A stretch of DNA of 64,000 nucleotides from Phanerodontia chrysosporium (GCA_001910725.1 MJGA01000005.1:1240001-1304000); one strand, 5' to 3'; positions 10,252 to 22,716 are shown, counted from the first letter of the stretch. Notes: a model not told the origin generated them from the letters alone. Translations and numbers: made by a program.

Positions 10252-11910
10252 TCATCGTTTGGCGGGCCTAGATGACGGTCCTGCAAGGTCGTCCTCGATT
10301 ACTGCAGCACCAGGCTTCAACGCTTGGTTCGTCGTCTTCGCGCGCATCTTGCACAGGGGGCATAACCGCGTGAACATCTCGACCATGGGCCACGTGATAG
10401 TTGCCTACACAGAAGATTTGAACAGATGCGGGAGCAAAATATGGGAATGCTTACGATTCCCATCCTCCGTGCCTCGAAGAGCATCATCGACGGCGTACCG
10501 TGATTGCGGTGCGTGTATACCAGTATGTCGTATATTTGATTATGCACAGGCACGCGCTCGAAGACGGCCGCAGATTCGAGAGAACTCGCGGTGGTATCCT
10601 CGGTCTTGGTCAGCGCCGCAGACGCCGAGTTCTCTCCATCTGTGCGTACGATGTAGTTCGCGCGGAGCTTCTCCTCGTCAGCCGGATTCATGTTGAAGAA
10701 CGCGTCGCGGGGTAAGAGGATGAGATGGTGTTTGCGCGAGCCGGCTCGCGCGTGGTGACAGCTTGCCCATATCCGAAGACGATTCGGTAACTCGGCGACA
10801 ATGCCTTCGGATACGTGTCGTGCGATGTCAGCATAAACGTCTGGTAGAAAGGTGGCTGTCTCGCGAATCTCTTGAGGAAGACTTGCAACGAATCGGCCCA
10901 GGACTTCGTCAAACTGATGTCGTGTGGGCATCTCTATTGCATTGACCGTATTGAGAGCGCGTAAAATGACGTCCGGTAGCGGAGAGAAGGCAGGGTGCAT
11001 CCAAGGATCGATATGTGGCGTCGTCACGATCATCCCCTGGTGAAGATGAATGTGTCCGTGAGCAATGTTATCGAGATGTAGGGCATTGTTGAACGTGTTC
11101 AGAGAACGTACCCAAGTGAAGTTTCCGTCGGTGTTGCTCTGTTGGTAGCTTATCTCACCGAGGTCGGCATCTTCTCCGTCGAGAAGGGGCGAATGATGTG
11201 GAATGTATTGACGGATTTGAGGTTCAGTACGGAGTTCGCTCTCAAAGACATGACTGCCCGACGGACCTGCGTTTGACGCAGTATCGCTTGGAGAGCCGGC
11301 TTGACCAGGTAGCATGTCGGATACAAGGAAGGACGCCGTCTTGGCAGCATATGGGGCGACGGGCCGGTCACGCGTGGTGGCATGGTCAGAGGGGACTTTG
11401 TGTCGTTTCTTCGGGGTGTAGTTGCATTCTTTCTCCTTGTCTTCTGCGCAGTGATTGCAAACCGGTAGGTTACGGTCGCACTGGTGCGTACCGCGTGAGC
11501 ATATCCGGTGCATCGGCCTGGAGCATGTAATATATACCTTGAGGTTTTTCAGACGACAACGGTCACATCTTGGGATTCCCCTGTGGGCTGGTGTAGGCAG
11601 CGGTGTATATTTGCATTCCCGGCCATTGGCCCATGCACAGTGGTTGCAGGTGGGAAGCACCCTATCGCACTGTCGCAGTGGTCAATCATGTGCAGACATC
11701 TAAGAGGGACGGACATGCCTTCAAGTTGTTGACCCTGCAGTGGTCACAGCGTGGCTTCCCCCTCCTGCCCTTCCATTGAGACTGGCGAGCCATGAACACC
11801 TTGGGATTGGGGATCCTGATTGTCAGTTGGCTCTCGTCGCCGGACTCGACTGGTGAGATGGAGCCTTCGGCTGACCCTACGATACTGGTGCGTTCATCTA
11901 CGGGGTCCAT
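10252..11910 (-). CDS. Zn2Cys6-type protein with two tandem zinc clusters
   Basis: Exons 11719-11910, 11538-11669, 10455-11480 and 10252-10404 (minus strand) give 500 residues, with all three introns in phase 0. Two Zn2Cys6 clusters follow each other. The first is CDHCRVNNLK|C...CNHCAWANGREC and the second CDRCRLKNLK|C...CNHCAEDKEKEC, with spacing C-x2-C-x6-C-x6-C-x2-C-x7-C. Each is split by an intron at the same Lys|Cys junction. The first of these introns (11670-11718) has a GC donor. Such clusters bind DNA as transcription factors, usually one per subunit. The rest is not a recognised fungal-TF domain. The C-terminus has WPMVEMFTRLCPLCKM, a further CxxC pair. Nuclear DNA binding is likely; the target is unknown. 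Confidence 0.8.
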
Positions 11911-13568
11911 TGGAGTGGCGTGTGAGGGTACAGCCTTTGTATGACTAGCTGCCGGATGCCTGCGAGCTCAGACGGGACGAGGAAGCGGGGGTGTGGTCAG
12001 AGTCAGGGCTGGGCGTCGAAATTAGCATGACGGGCAAGGCCGCTCTGAGAGTGCTGTGTCGCACCTCTGAGTGCGTTTTTTGACGAGTTTTGTGAGGAGT
12101 GTATCCGGTCTGCGCTCGCCAGTCGGGGGGACGGCGAGGACGACCTCGTGTGGTTTGTACTGGGCAAGCAACCAAATCCGGCCAGATGGTGAAATCGAAC
12201 TTGATGCGAGGTGTGACCGTGACAGCCGCCGTCGCTTGGCTCACTACCAACTCTCGACGTATGTCCGTAATTCCTCTTCAACAGAACTCTTGCCACGGTC
12301 GTCTTTAAGCCGTATTTGTTGCAGGAAATAACCCGCTAGCTTGAGCTGCCCCCGGTAGCGCAGGACCTCGAAATCGCCTTGCCCCGCTGGCACGGCAAGC
12401 CCCGGAAAGATTCCTAGTTACCCCTTTAGGAAGCCCCTGAAATTAACAGTGGTCACAGACTCACACAGACCAGCAACACATGTCCTCCTGCCCCGCTTTG
12501 TCCCGTCGTTCTCACCGTCGGTGACGGCTATGCGAGTAAATTGCGAGCAAGGTCTTGTGAGCTCAAAGTACGGTTGCGGCACCTGGGCAGAGCAGCGGAA
12601 TTCTGTTGCATCATAGATTTGCGCGTTTCCGTATGCTCCCGCCGCGGGTAGCCGCGAATCTACGAGCCCGACATCCGACCACCATGCTTGTCCGTGCATA
12701 TATCTGTACATCACTGGGCGTCGTACAAGCTCTGGAAGCCCTGACGGTTCGTGGTTCTTCTCTATCGAGCATGTGGATGTCCGGAGTTGATGGAAGGGGA
12801 GACAAACGTGCGACCCTATACAGATTCACCGTGTAACCTGACGTGTCCAGAGCTGACATTCCACGCTGTGTGCTTTGCTAGGCTCGGTAAGGATCTCAGT
12901 GCATGTACATATAATGGTGCAATGCACCGAACCAGCCGTACCATGAGCCCTCATGAGCCCCGTTCACGCGCCATCGATATACACGTGTGTCGCAGGCCTC
13001 GCTTCCTAGTGGCCCTCCACAGCGTTCTCAGGTGAACTTCGTTGTTTCTAGGTGAGCACAAGCCCACAGGACTTCCCTCCGCCCACCGCTGACGTCCGAA
13101 TTTAGATGTCTCACCTCATTGGACCACCTCCCACTGGCACGTCCCCTACCAAAGCTTAGAGCGGACGCTAGCATGTCCCGCAAACGCCGCCTGTGCAGAC
13201 GTCACTCATGAGCTACTCCGCCGAGGACATAAGTGGCCAAGACATAACTATGCATCGGGAAGGACGAGCCGAGAGACATCAGATCAAAGACACCATGGAA
13301 CAGGTCCCTCGAAGAGCTTTTCGGGCCATCTCCTCGCGCCATGCGCTCAACGGTCGAACGTTCTTCGCCCAAGTGCCGCTAACATACGGTGTGCTGCCGC
13401 GTTTGGTGAATAATCGCGTTTCTTCCTTCGTGCAACATCGTCACGCAGACCCCGGCCCGCCGACTGCCTCCATGTGCATCCCTTCGGCGCACGCATATAA
13501 ACCCCGTTCTCTTCTGCTCTCCCTCAGGGTACAAATCCTGTTAAGCTGCCTTCTTTTCCTGGCCCAGT
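11911..13568. other. Long intergenic region
   Basis: About 1.66 kb with only short overlapping frames on both strands, none with recognisable domains or good splice structure. A TATAAA box lies at 13496-13501, 68 bp before the secreted-protein start at 13569. I see no repeat or RNA gene. Confidence 0.5.
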
Positions 13569-14554
13569 ATGCTAGTGTCCGCCTTGGTCCTCTTCACTGC
13601 AGGCCTCGTCTTCGCTCGCCCCTCCGACGTAGATGCCAATGTCGGTTTCTTCGACCCTGTCAAAGGAGGAGGATCGTGGCTTGACAATGCGGGTGATGGC
13701 TTTGGCGAACCTCTCAATGTAAGCAGCCAGTGTCCTCATATATGATTGACGGGTTTCACTCGTTGCCGCAAGGTCGTCATCTCCGGCTTGAGTTCGCCTG
13801 ACGTCCTTACCGACGACGGTGTCATCAACTTTGCTCGTGCAATCGGCTTGTGAGTGTAGAGCGCTGCGCTTTGCGCCGTCATCTCACCGCTTTCCCTAGC
13901 TCCACCGAATGCCTCGGTATTCACCTGGGCGACCCGCAATCTGCCAACCTTGGTGATGGCAACGGATGGGTTAACCAAACTGTCGAGCTCCGTCAAGATT
14001 ATGGTGACTCCGATGTCGGCACATGCCTGGAGTCCCTCATTGGTGGCAATCACTTCAGGCAAGTCGCCTTTCGCTTGCACTCGAAGCTATGAGTCTCATC
14101 ATCGTTCAGGGTCTACCGTCAGAACGGCCCCTCTGCCAACAGTGGCGCTCTCTTTCTGGCGTACGTACATGGACACGCTACTACATGCCAGTTTGGCTAA
14201 CGCGATGTTACAGTGTTTCTCAGGAGCAGGATGCTTCTGAAAACCACAACATTGAACCAGACGGCTATGATGTTGGCCGGTATGTGCTAAGCACTCGGCA
14301 ATAGACAGTTGTCCGACTGATCCCGCTCGCTATCTAGTGATGCGTTGGTTCAGGCTGCTGTCGGAACCACCAGTTTCAACGGGATTACCTATAGCACCAC
14401 GTCCGAGACACTGACTGGTGTCATGCCCTCTGGCACTAATGGTGTCAATCACGGTACGTCATGATATCTCAAAACGTGAACGCACAACTTACGCTCTGTC
14501 TCAGGAATCGCTATCGATGGAAACGCCGTTCTTCTGACAGTGAGAATTGATTAA
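13569..14554 (+). CDS. Small secreted protein, copy A of a tandem pair
   Basis: Seven exons join in phase to 222 residues: 13569-13718, 13773-13849, 13900-14058, 14110-14160, 14214-14279, 14338-14453 and 14505-14554. The N-terminus MLVSALVLFTAGLVFA is a clear signal peptide. The mature protein has no domain that I can name. Conserved phrases shared with copy B include FGEPLNVVISG, STECL, NLGDG, NQTVE, SGALFLAV, PDGYDVGR and GVMPSG. Two Cys (STECL and GTCLE) are shared and may form a disulphide. The intron after HF(R), 14059-14109, has a GC donor (AG|GCAAGT) and is absent from copy B. A TATA box precedes the gene. Function unknown. Confidence 0.85.
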
Positions 14555-15184
14555 GGGGTTAATTCCGTTTTTACCAGGTTTTGCTTCGACTCGGACGGCT
14601 CATGTTGCTAGCTGTATCTCCACTTCTCGATTATGACTAGTGATAACGATGATTCTGCGCCTCTTCCACCATCCGAGTCTGGTGACTGGCTTCCGTCACA
14701 CTCTATGTCTGCAGCCTTGGCGTATCAAGTGATCTTGTTCCTATAACCATCGTGGCGTTTGACCTGTTTCTGGCTGCGGTTATCCGCAGTGCCGTGTCGG
14801 CAGGAAGTAAATCCTCGTGAGAAGTCGGCGCCTGTCGTTGGCTGCCCCTCAGTGTATTCGGATCTGTCCTGGTTAGTATGAAACCACTGGCAGGTCGGTT
14901 GCGCAGATTATCGAGCTCAAACGTGTACGACTGGCACCGCCTTTCTCCCTTTGCTCTGTGAGCAGGTGAGACGCGACAAGAGCCAGCGACACAGCTGTCT
15001 TGCTGAATAGGTCTCATAATAGCGGTCGGCACGCGATGCGCTACCACCCAGGCGCGTGCCACCCTTGTTTCTAGGACGAAGGTATATTTTACCGACTCTG
15101 ATACCGTCCTTTGTCTTGATTAGGGCTGAATAGGAAGTTTGCGAGGCATATATCCTCTACATACTCCACACTGTCAGCTACGAG
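14555..15184. other. Spacer between the tandem paralogues
   Basis: About 630 bp. A TATATA element near 15149 lies some 35 bp before the copy B start. Antisense frames here have no recognisable content. Confidence 0.5.
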
Positions 15185-16142
15185 ATGTGGTGCTCATTTG
15201 CTGGGCTTATGGTGGTGGCCTCCATTAGCCCTTTGCTCGTCCTGGCGCAGAGCAACACCTCGTTCGTAGACCCGACTAGTAATGGCGGAAGTTTCTTATC
15301 AACAGTCAGTAACGGCCTAGGAGAGCCTATGAATGTAAGCGCACAATCCTCCTCGGCTCATCGGGAGTCCTCACCCAAACTTGGCCAGGTCATCATCTCG
15401 GGCCAGAGTTCGCCTCAGGTCCTTACCGCCACGGGCTTCCTGACCTATGTCCAGGCCGTCGGCTTGTATGTACATGCACGTCCCTTACCTATATCTGGGA
15501 TCTGAGCACGCACGTCTCCACAGTTCCACGGAATGCCTCGACAAGCATGGCGGGGCGCCCTTCGCGGCGAACCTGGGCGACGGGGCGGGTGCGCGGAACC
15601 AGACTGTGGAGTATCGCGAGGCGTTCGGTGACCCGATGCTCGGTACGTGCGTCGAGGAACTGCTTGGCGGGAACCACCTGCGAGTGTTCGGCCCGCAGGC
15701 TGGCAGCGGTGCGCTCTTTCTGGCGTGCGTGTTGTGGACCGCTGCATACCGCCCGGCAAGGCTGCTGAGACGTCTGTGGGACGTAGGACGAGCATCGAGG
15801 CAGGACTATTTCAGAACCATACTATCATCCCAGATGGTTATAACGTTGGTCGGTACGTATTCTATGCGTCACTTCCCTCGGGATTTCGCCAACGGCCTCT
15901 CCCAACACCAAGCGATGCCTTCGCTCGCATGGCGACAGGTGTCAATCAATTCAACGGCACGACCTTTAGCACAACGGCCCAAACACTAACCGGAGTGATG
16001 CCTTCTGGAAGCGATGGAATCAACCATGGTGTGTTATTCCCTTAGTCCCCATTGCTTCTCATACTGACGAACGCCCTCCTGTGCATTGACAGGAATTGCA
16101 GTCGATGGTGATGCAGTATTATTGACGGTAACCGTGATGTAA
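15185..16142 (+). CDS. Small secreted protein, copy B of a tandem pair
   Basis: Six exons join in phase to 219 residues: 15185-15334, 15389-15465, 15524-15724, 15787-15852, 15913-16028 and 16093-16142. Exon lengths 150, 77, 66, 116 and 50 equal those of copy A exactly. The middle exon of 201 nt replaces two exons of copy A, 159 and 51 nt. The signal peptide is MWCSFAGLMVVASISPLLVLA. Shared phrases include LGEPMNVIISG, STECLDKHGG, NLGDG, NQTVEYRE, LGGNHLRVF, NHTIIPDGYNVGRDAFA and GVMPSGSDGINHGIAVDG. It clearly arose with copy A by tandem duplication. Extracellular location follows from the signal peptide; the role is unknown. Confidence 0.85.
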
Positions 16143-16420
16143 TCTGTCAACCTAACCAGTAACGATACATCCGTAATGGTACCATGGTTCTCTGGATGAC
16201 GAGTGGGAGATAAATCATGGTATGAAAATCAAAGCGAAGGTGGTAACATTGCATCCATAGGAGTAAACAGAAAGCGATATGGAAGTGGGGATATGCTATG
16301 CAGGGGGATATAGCTACAGTATGCTGTACACTGGGCATCGGAGCGCGCATGGTTCATAGGACATGGTGGGGCATACTATATAGGGAGGGCATGACTGCTG
16401 TAAGCCAGCATTCGAGCATA

Positions 16421-18474
16421 CTAAAACTCGTCGAATGCCCCGTCCTTCATCCAGTCCTTCCATTGCACCTCCTCCATAACGTGTGCTGGCGGTGTAACGA
16501 GCGAGCCCTCGTCTTCCGAAACGTCTGCCTCGTCTGCCACCATCTCACCGGGCATGTCCTCGTCGCTGTCCTCAGCCTGGATTGTGGGATGACCCCAGGC
16601 GGCTTGCTCGGCCTCGGCTTCCTCGCGTGTGCGGCGACGGACACGCTGAAGAACTACGTCGAGACTGGCGAAGTTGCTGTCATCGTCCGCGAACTTGCGA
16701 TGCCGCTTGGAGAAAATGTGCTGCAAAAGGGTAAATCGCCGGTCATCTCGCTTTTCAGAGGGAGGGCTTACCTGCTTAAAATCTTCAAATTTTACTCTGC
16801 AACATTCGCAGTACCCTGGCTTTGAACCTTCCTCACGCTTCGCTAAGCGCACGGTTGTCGTACTCTTGCTCTTGCGCAGTGTACGCTGCGGACGGTCCGG
16901 GATCGTTAGCGGTGGGCCCATCAAGTTCTCCTTGTCGGGACGCCTCCCAGCGTTAGGCAGCCGGCGCGATGTCACAACTTGATTCTCGATCTTCTCTCGC
17001 AGGCTAGGCGGAAGGGCCATCGAGCGCATCGGCAGACCAGTAGTGGACGTCGTGCCGGTTGCAGACGTGATGCTCACGCTATTGCCCGATGCCGCGACGT
17101 AGGCCCCCGACGCGAGGTAGCCCGACGCGGCTGCAGACCCTGCTGCTTCCCCGTCATACCCAACATCGAGGTCAACCAATTCGTCTTCTGGGTCATCCAT
17201 GTGCCGTTTGAGATTCTGCATGGAGACTGCGCGTCTGAGATCGCGATGGCGCTGAGCTTGGAATTGGGCCTGCAGCTTTGCTCGCCGGCGACGCTCCTGC
17301 TCGCGAACCTCGGCCTTCCGCCGCGCCATCTCTTCTTCTCGCTCCTTGTCGGCCTGGTCCATCTTCTCGCGTCGGCGTTCCTCTCGTTCGTTGTACTCGA
17401 TGAAGGGTCCGCGCGCTCGCGGGTGACAGTAAAGGACAGGCCAAGAGCCGCGTTCCTTCCCATCGCGGGTCTTCTGGACGGGGTACTCCAACGCGGCGAT
17501 GGTGGCCAGCTCTTGGCGCATATCTTCTATGAGGACGAAATAGCTGCCCTTCGAGAAGTAGACGTAGTCGTGACGTCGTTGCGTCGGATCTCGCTCCGAC
17601 GTTCCGTGTAGTCGCTCGGACTCCAGAAGTCGACTGAGATGCTTCGTAGATGCAGATGGGTGCTGGCCAGACGTAGATGCGGGTGTAGCAGTCGCGTTTC
17701 CTGGTGGTGCCTGACAGCGGTCGAGGACGCTCGTCAGCTTCTCCACATCCCAAACCTTGATCCCAAATTCTTGAGCCTTCTTGACAATTTCAGAGGCATG
17801 ACTTTCGACCGGGGCGGGCCTACGAGTAATCACTAAGCTGTCACATAGGACACTAGGCAAGGTGGCAGTTACCGAGACTTCAGCTTGATCGGACTCCCCA
17901 GTAGACCGCCGTCTCGAGCGCTGCGGGAACGCGAGTTCTCCTTGTTGCCGGGAACCTCCTCGGCCTCATACGTGATGAGGTGGGTGACCTCTTTGGAGAA
18001 GAAATCGTCGATTTTCTGTAGACTGATCAGCAGCGATACCAAGACGGAGCGAGAAACACGTACGGCACCAAGTTGAGCCACGCGCCGCTCGAGCTTGTTC
18101 TTCAGAGCGGCGAGCTCAGGCTGGTGGGCATCGAGGTCGAAGTGGAAGGTCCAGTTCGGGAACGCACGCGTATACTTGATTCGAAACTCTGCTTCCCGCG
18201 CGGCGCGAATCCTATCTCGCTCCTCCTTCGCATCGGGCCTCGTGTCTCTTCCGTCACGCCGCCGTGGCTCGTCTCGCGGTGTACGAGCAGAGTCTTGTGC
18301 GGCCCTGACCCGTTTCGTCCCCTGAGCGGCGCTGTCAGCTGGCTCGGGTGAGTGGGGCCGCTTGGTAGATGGGCTTGGTCTTCGGTTGGTCATGTGCAAC
18401 GGAGAGACCGTCGCGGAAAAGTGGTTCGCGAGGGGTTTGACCGTAGCGAGAGGATTCCGGGCCAAGGTAGCCAT
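16421..18474 (-). CDS. DBF4: Dbf4/Dfp1 regulatory subunit of Cdc7 kinase
   Basis: Exons 17873-18474, 16772-17819 and 16421-16720 (minus strand) give 649 residues. The Dbf4-dependent kinase phosphorylates MCM proteins to fire replication origins in the nucleus. The N-terminal third has the BRCT-like N motif region (WTFHFDL, then KIDDFFSKEVTHLIT). Motif M follows (YVYFSKGSYFVLIED, then WPVLYCHPRARGPF). Motif C is a DBF4-type zinc finger, GYCECCRVKFEDFKQHIFSKRHRKF at about residues 535-560, split by a 51-nt intron after FKQ. The 53-nt first intron (17820-17872) uses the second of two possible acceptors, because the first would leave only 35 nt. Between M and C lies a charged coiled segment. An in-frame ATG at 18393 is an alternative start. 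It is divergent from the gamma-tubulin complex gene. Confidence 0.9.
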
Positions 18475-18914
18475 CGGAGGAAAATGTCAAGAGATGGGAC
18501 CTAAGCCGCGCGAGGAGGAGGCTGCTAAACAAGAAACGATAACGTAACGCCGCCGGGGACGACGAAGAGTGTGCTGTGTTCGCCGTGGCCGACGACGACG
18601 AGACCCGTTGGAGTTGGTGTGCACGTTGAGACCGTGACGGCGTCATTCGAGGTCACCGCAGATCAGCCTGGGTGACCGTGACCTCCCGTTGTGACTGGTA
18701 CACGGCCGTCAACGAGCTCGGCATGCGAGCACTGTCCTGATACATGCTCCCTCGTCGCTGCAGACACAATCTTCACTTTACGTACGGCCGTAGACTCCCA
18801 CCAGAAGCCATCCTCAGCGATTACGCTGCTGGCGATTCGTGACAAATCACGTGACCGTGTCAACCGCCTCTGACAGAGACGCCCATACCCTACCTCTCGA
18901 CAGCCATTTCGACG
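18475..18914. other. Shared promoter region of DBF4 and the gamma-tubulin complex gene
   Basis: About 440 bp between two divergent starts. An E-box-like CACGTG lies at about 18849. I find no ACGCGT element here. Confidence 0.5.
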
Positions 18915-21900
18915 ATGGACGACCTTGAACGCTTTGAATCTCTCGGACTTGCCATCTCTGCTTTACCAGAGATCGACTTAGGATTCAGAATACCAAAGCT
19001 AGCAGAAAAACCTCAGGATCCCATCATCGAATCTCTCCAAGTATGGCACCGCCTAACAGAGCCGCCTGGGCCGTCTCATGCACACGACCCAAAGGCCGGT
19101 AATCCTGTCATTGAGATCCGCGATGGTCCTGAACGGACATTTTCGAAAGAGTCGTCTAGAGAAGATGTATGGACCGGCGTATTCTCTAAGAAACATGCGC
19201 TCACGGTGCGATGCAGTTCTATGCTTCCCCGTCATATATCTGAGCTGAGTTTCGAGCACAGAATGCGGTCATGTCATGGGACTCGATGAGGCGAAGCGAG
19301 GTACCCTTGGCGTCGCCGTTTCTATCTGAAAGGCCTAGTTGTACGCTTGCCGCGGCTCGTCAGATGTGGGTATTCCTTACCGCACTCAAGCCAGAGCTCA
19401 TTATCCAAACTATAGCGTTATGCCGATGTTTCAGGACCAGATGGATCACGTATTCAATCTCGCACCCCGTGAACTACTTGAATACCTAGTTATCACCTTA
19501 TCCGGAGTGTCTTCTTCCTTACATGTGTGGAATCCGGACACTGAAACGTTCCATCTAAGAGGACTGACCGAGGCTGAACGCGGGAAGGTCCTCATTTCGT
19601 CCATGGACGAGACTACAAGCGCAAGGTACGCGTTATTTACGCAGTACTGGCTCATGCTCACCTTCAACAGTATATTAGACCGCTTCGTGACCATTGGGAC
19701 ACTTCTGCGTCGGCTTGACAATCTCACTTTAAAGTTGAGGAATAGGTAGGCTGGTAACCTTGTCCCGTTCCTTCTGCTTACGTATCAATGTTAGTGCAGG
19801 AAAGCCATATCAGCATCTGCACGCCTTTGGGCATGCGTTATCCTCCGTACTCGCTCACCTTAGAGCGAGTTTGGCGCGAATATCTTCAATGATCGTGATA
19901 GACGAAGCAGACATACATGCACTAACCGCCTTGTGGGCTGCCTGCGCGGATGTCGAAGAGCATTTCCGAGACTTGGCTGCGCTTTGTGGAATGGTATCAT
20001 GAACCTACTCATAAACGCTATGTCGCACTAATTTGCTCGGAGCAGCCTCTAGACCTCAAGCCAGAAGAGTATAGCGGACTTCCCCCGACACCCTCGGAGC
20101 TCCTCTCCCTCATCTATGAGCATCTAGAACGACATTTGAAGACTAGCTCGTCTCAAATAACCACGGCTATCTGCGCCTTCATCTTGACCTCTGTGTCGGA
20201 GAATTACTTCGAGGATATCTCCTTCGCGGTAGGGTATTATTCAAGAGGCCCATCAGTACGTTACCAAAGGCCGTCAGAAAGAGCTAGCATAGGACTCTTT
20301 GACGACGACGACGACGACGTGGTGGTGGAAGAACACGACTTCAACGACAGTTTCTCGCGCAATGAGCAATTTCCCAGCTTTTTTGCGGAGGACTTCTCGC
20401 AATCTTTGTTACGCGCAAGACGATCTCTCAAGCTTCTCCAGGCCGCTCGACCAAACCATCCATTGCTGTCGCGCTCGCGAGAAAACCGCAGACTGCGATG
20501 GTTTTGGTCCGAAGACGAGGTAGAAGCAGCGTGGCTGGAGAGCGAAGCCCCCACTTCTCGCGGCCCCCCAGCATCTTGTTCACCCAATGGTGTGGAAACT
20601 TCCATTCCCTCTTGGGGACCACGTTACGAGGCTGCCATCAAAGCTTTCAGTATCTTCGACCTTGAACCGGGAGCACATCTTGACTCACGCATCCAGACCT
20701 CCTCTTCCTCCACTACAAACCACTTTGCCACGTTCCTCGCTCGGTTTCCTTCGCAACTGCCCTCTTTGACACCAACCCTACCCATGCTCCGCGACCTCGT
20801 CCTTCACCCGCTATCATCGCACATCCGCGCCGTCGCGACGGAGCTGCATGAGGTCTTCTTGTCACCCTCTGCCGGATACCTGGATTTCCGGCGGCACCTC
20901 AAACTGTTGCGCTCGTATGTCCTGCTCACGTCGCCCGCTTTCAAGAGCCGACTGCAAGCAGCGCTGTTCTGCGATGCACCTGAGGAAGACACGACAGGTA
21001 TGGGCGCGAGGAGCATGGCTGTGCGTGCCCGAGCGTCACGGTCGTCTAGGAAGCATGGTGTGGAGCCATCTGCGGACACTTGGGTTATAGGTCTTGCGCC
21101 AGCTCTAACGGAGGGCGACAGGTGGCCTCCAGGCGGCTCTGACCTTAGCTTCTACTTACGGACTGTGATCATCGATGCTCTCGAGGCTGACCACAGCTCC
21201 GAGTGCACAGACGACGGGACAGAGGCGAAGAAGGACCAATTGCTGGAGGAAGCAGAGTGGCGGCTGGGTTTTGCTATTCGCGATCTACCTGTGGCGTCTC
21301 GCGCCCGGTGGCTAAACCCGAAGACGGTCGAGTGAGTGGTTCTTGAAGGATATCTTCATGCAGCCCGCTTACTACTCGCACAGAGCACTGGATTTCCTCT
21401 ACATGGACTACCACCCGCCACAGCCTCTAGACGAGCTCATAACGCCGGAAGTGCTGTCAAAATATCATCGCATTTTCGCTTTCAATCTACGGCTGATGCG
21501 TGGTAAGTCCCTTGAGTTCCTCTTCATATTGCCCGTATTTACTCACAGCAACATCAACAGTGGAAAACGTAGTGAAGGCCCTCTTCCGCATGTCCCTACG
21601 GCGAGACTCGACAAAACCCGTCTTCGAGACCCTGACAGCTTCGCGACGGCTTTTCTTGTACTTCCGCTTCGTCGCCCACGCTTTTATCACCGCACTCTCT
21701 TCGTATGTCTATGACACTGCGATCGGAGGAGCATTCGACGCCTTTCTCCGCTCACTGTCTCCCGCTTCCGACAACGACGGCCCGACCATGGCGCTGTCTC
21801 AGGGAGGACAAAAGGCCGCTTTCTCAGACGTCTTCGCCCTCGCCGAGCGCCACTCCACGCTGCTCGACGACATCCTGAGCGCGTGCCTGCTCCGCGGGAG

Positions 21901-22288
21901 CCAGAAGGGCGTCGGCGACGTGCTCCGAAACGCGCTCGAGGTCGTCCTGCGCTTTGGGCTGCTCATGGCGGACCTGCACAACGGGAAGATCGAGGAATAC
22001 GAGGCGGCTGGGCCGCTTGAGGACCTGTTTGGCACGTTCAGAAGGAGGATGAATGCCTTGGTGCGGCTTTCTTCCTCCGGGTATGCTTGTGTGGATACTG
22101 ATAGTAGTTGAACGCAGCATAAGGGATTGAAGGCTATGGTAGACAGGGTAGCGGCGTTGGAGACGGCGGCCGGCACTGAGGACGCGTACTTCCGTGTCAT
22201 CTCCGGCTCCTTGCCTGACGTTGCGGCGCGGTTACATGACCTACTGACACGGGTGCAAATTCCGGCGACGTGGCAGGACCAGCACTAA
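18915..22288 (+). CDS. Gamma-tubulin complex component, Spc97/Spc98 family (GCP5/6-like)
   Basis: Nine exons join in frame to 979 residues: 18915-19205, 19262-19369, 19435-19625, 19671-19745, 19795-19993, 20046-21331, 21384-21502, 21561-22060 and 22118-22288. GCP proteins build the gamma-tubulin ring complex that nucleates microtubules at the spindle pole body. The family signature is ALDFLYMDYHPPQPL, then LRLMRVENVVKALFRM, and a late helical repeat ending in a GCP C-terminal domain (AHAFITALSSYVYDT). An upstream block, HLKLLRSYVLLTSPAF, also fits. A six-Asp run at about 20302 lies in a variable linker. The long insert before the C-terminal domain suggests GCP5 or GCP6 rather than GCP2/3, but this is uncertain. 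The gene is intact once the acceptor at 21382-21383 is used. Confidence 0.85.
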
Positions 22289-22716
22289 AACGCCTTCATA
22301 GTAGTCACAAGGCAACAGTCGTGCAACATTTGGTGACAGTCTGCGCCTCGATGTATTTAGACAGCTGAATACTACACACAAGAATGGTCAGATGCACACA
22401 TTCATTCCGTAGGCTCGGGTATTACAAACAAGAAGAGCAATTACACGACGATATGGAGGACAGGAATTGAAGCGATGAGATAGCAGTGTACAAGTGGGAA
22501 TATGGAAGCATGTTTGTTGGGGGTTGTGAGGCCGTAAATGTGAACAGGAGAAAGAGTTCAGCGATGAAGCAGACGCAAATGGGACTTAATGCAGGGGACA
22601 AATGGTGAAGAGATGTGCAAGAAAAGAAAGGGGACCGGAGACTCCAGAATTGACCACTTGTGAGATATGCTCGCTGTTGAGGGCATCAGGAACTGGCTGG
22701 TAGTACGGTGTTGAGG
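22289..22716. other. Convergent 3' region
   Basis: About 430 bp between the 3' ends of the gamma-tubulin complex gene and CDC6. I see no gene or repeat; it should hold both polyadenylation regions. Confidence 0.5.

Noticed and set aside
16979..17611. A 210-residue plus-strand frame antisense to DBF4
   Set aside because: It overlaps the conserved DBF4 coding sequence and has no recognisable features.
17838..17872. A 35-nt ultrashort intron in DBF4
   Set aside because: The next acceptor, 18 nt further on, keeps the frame and gives a normal 53-nt intron (17820-17872).
21332..21363. A 32-nt intron, or a 4-bp duplication causing a frameshift, in the gamma-tubulin complex gene
   Set aside because: The 32-nt intron gives the wrong phase. 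Using the acceptor at 21382-21383 gives a normal 52-nt intron and restores the family motif VEALDFLYMDY, so no break is needed.
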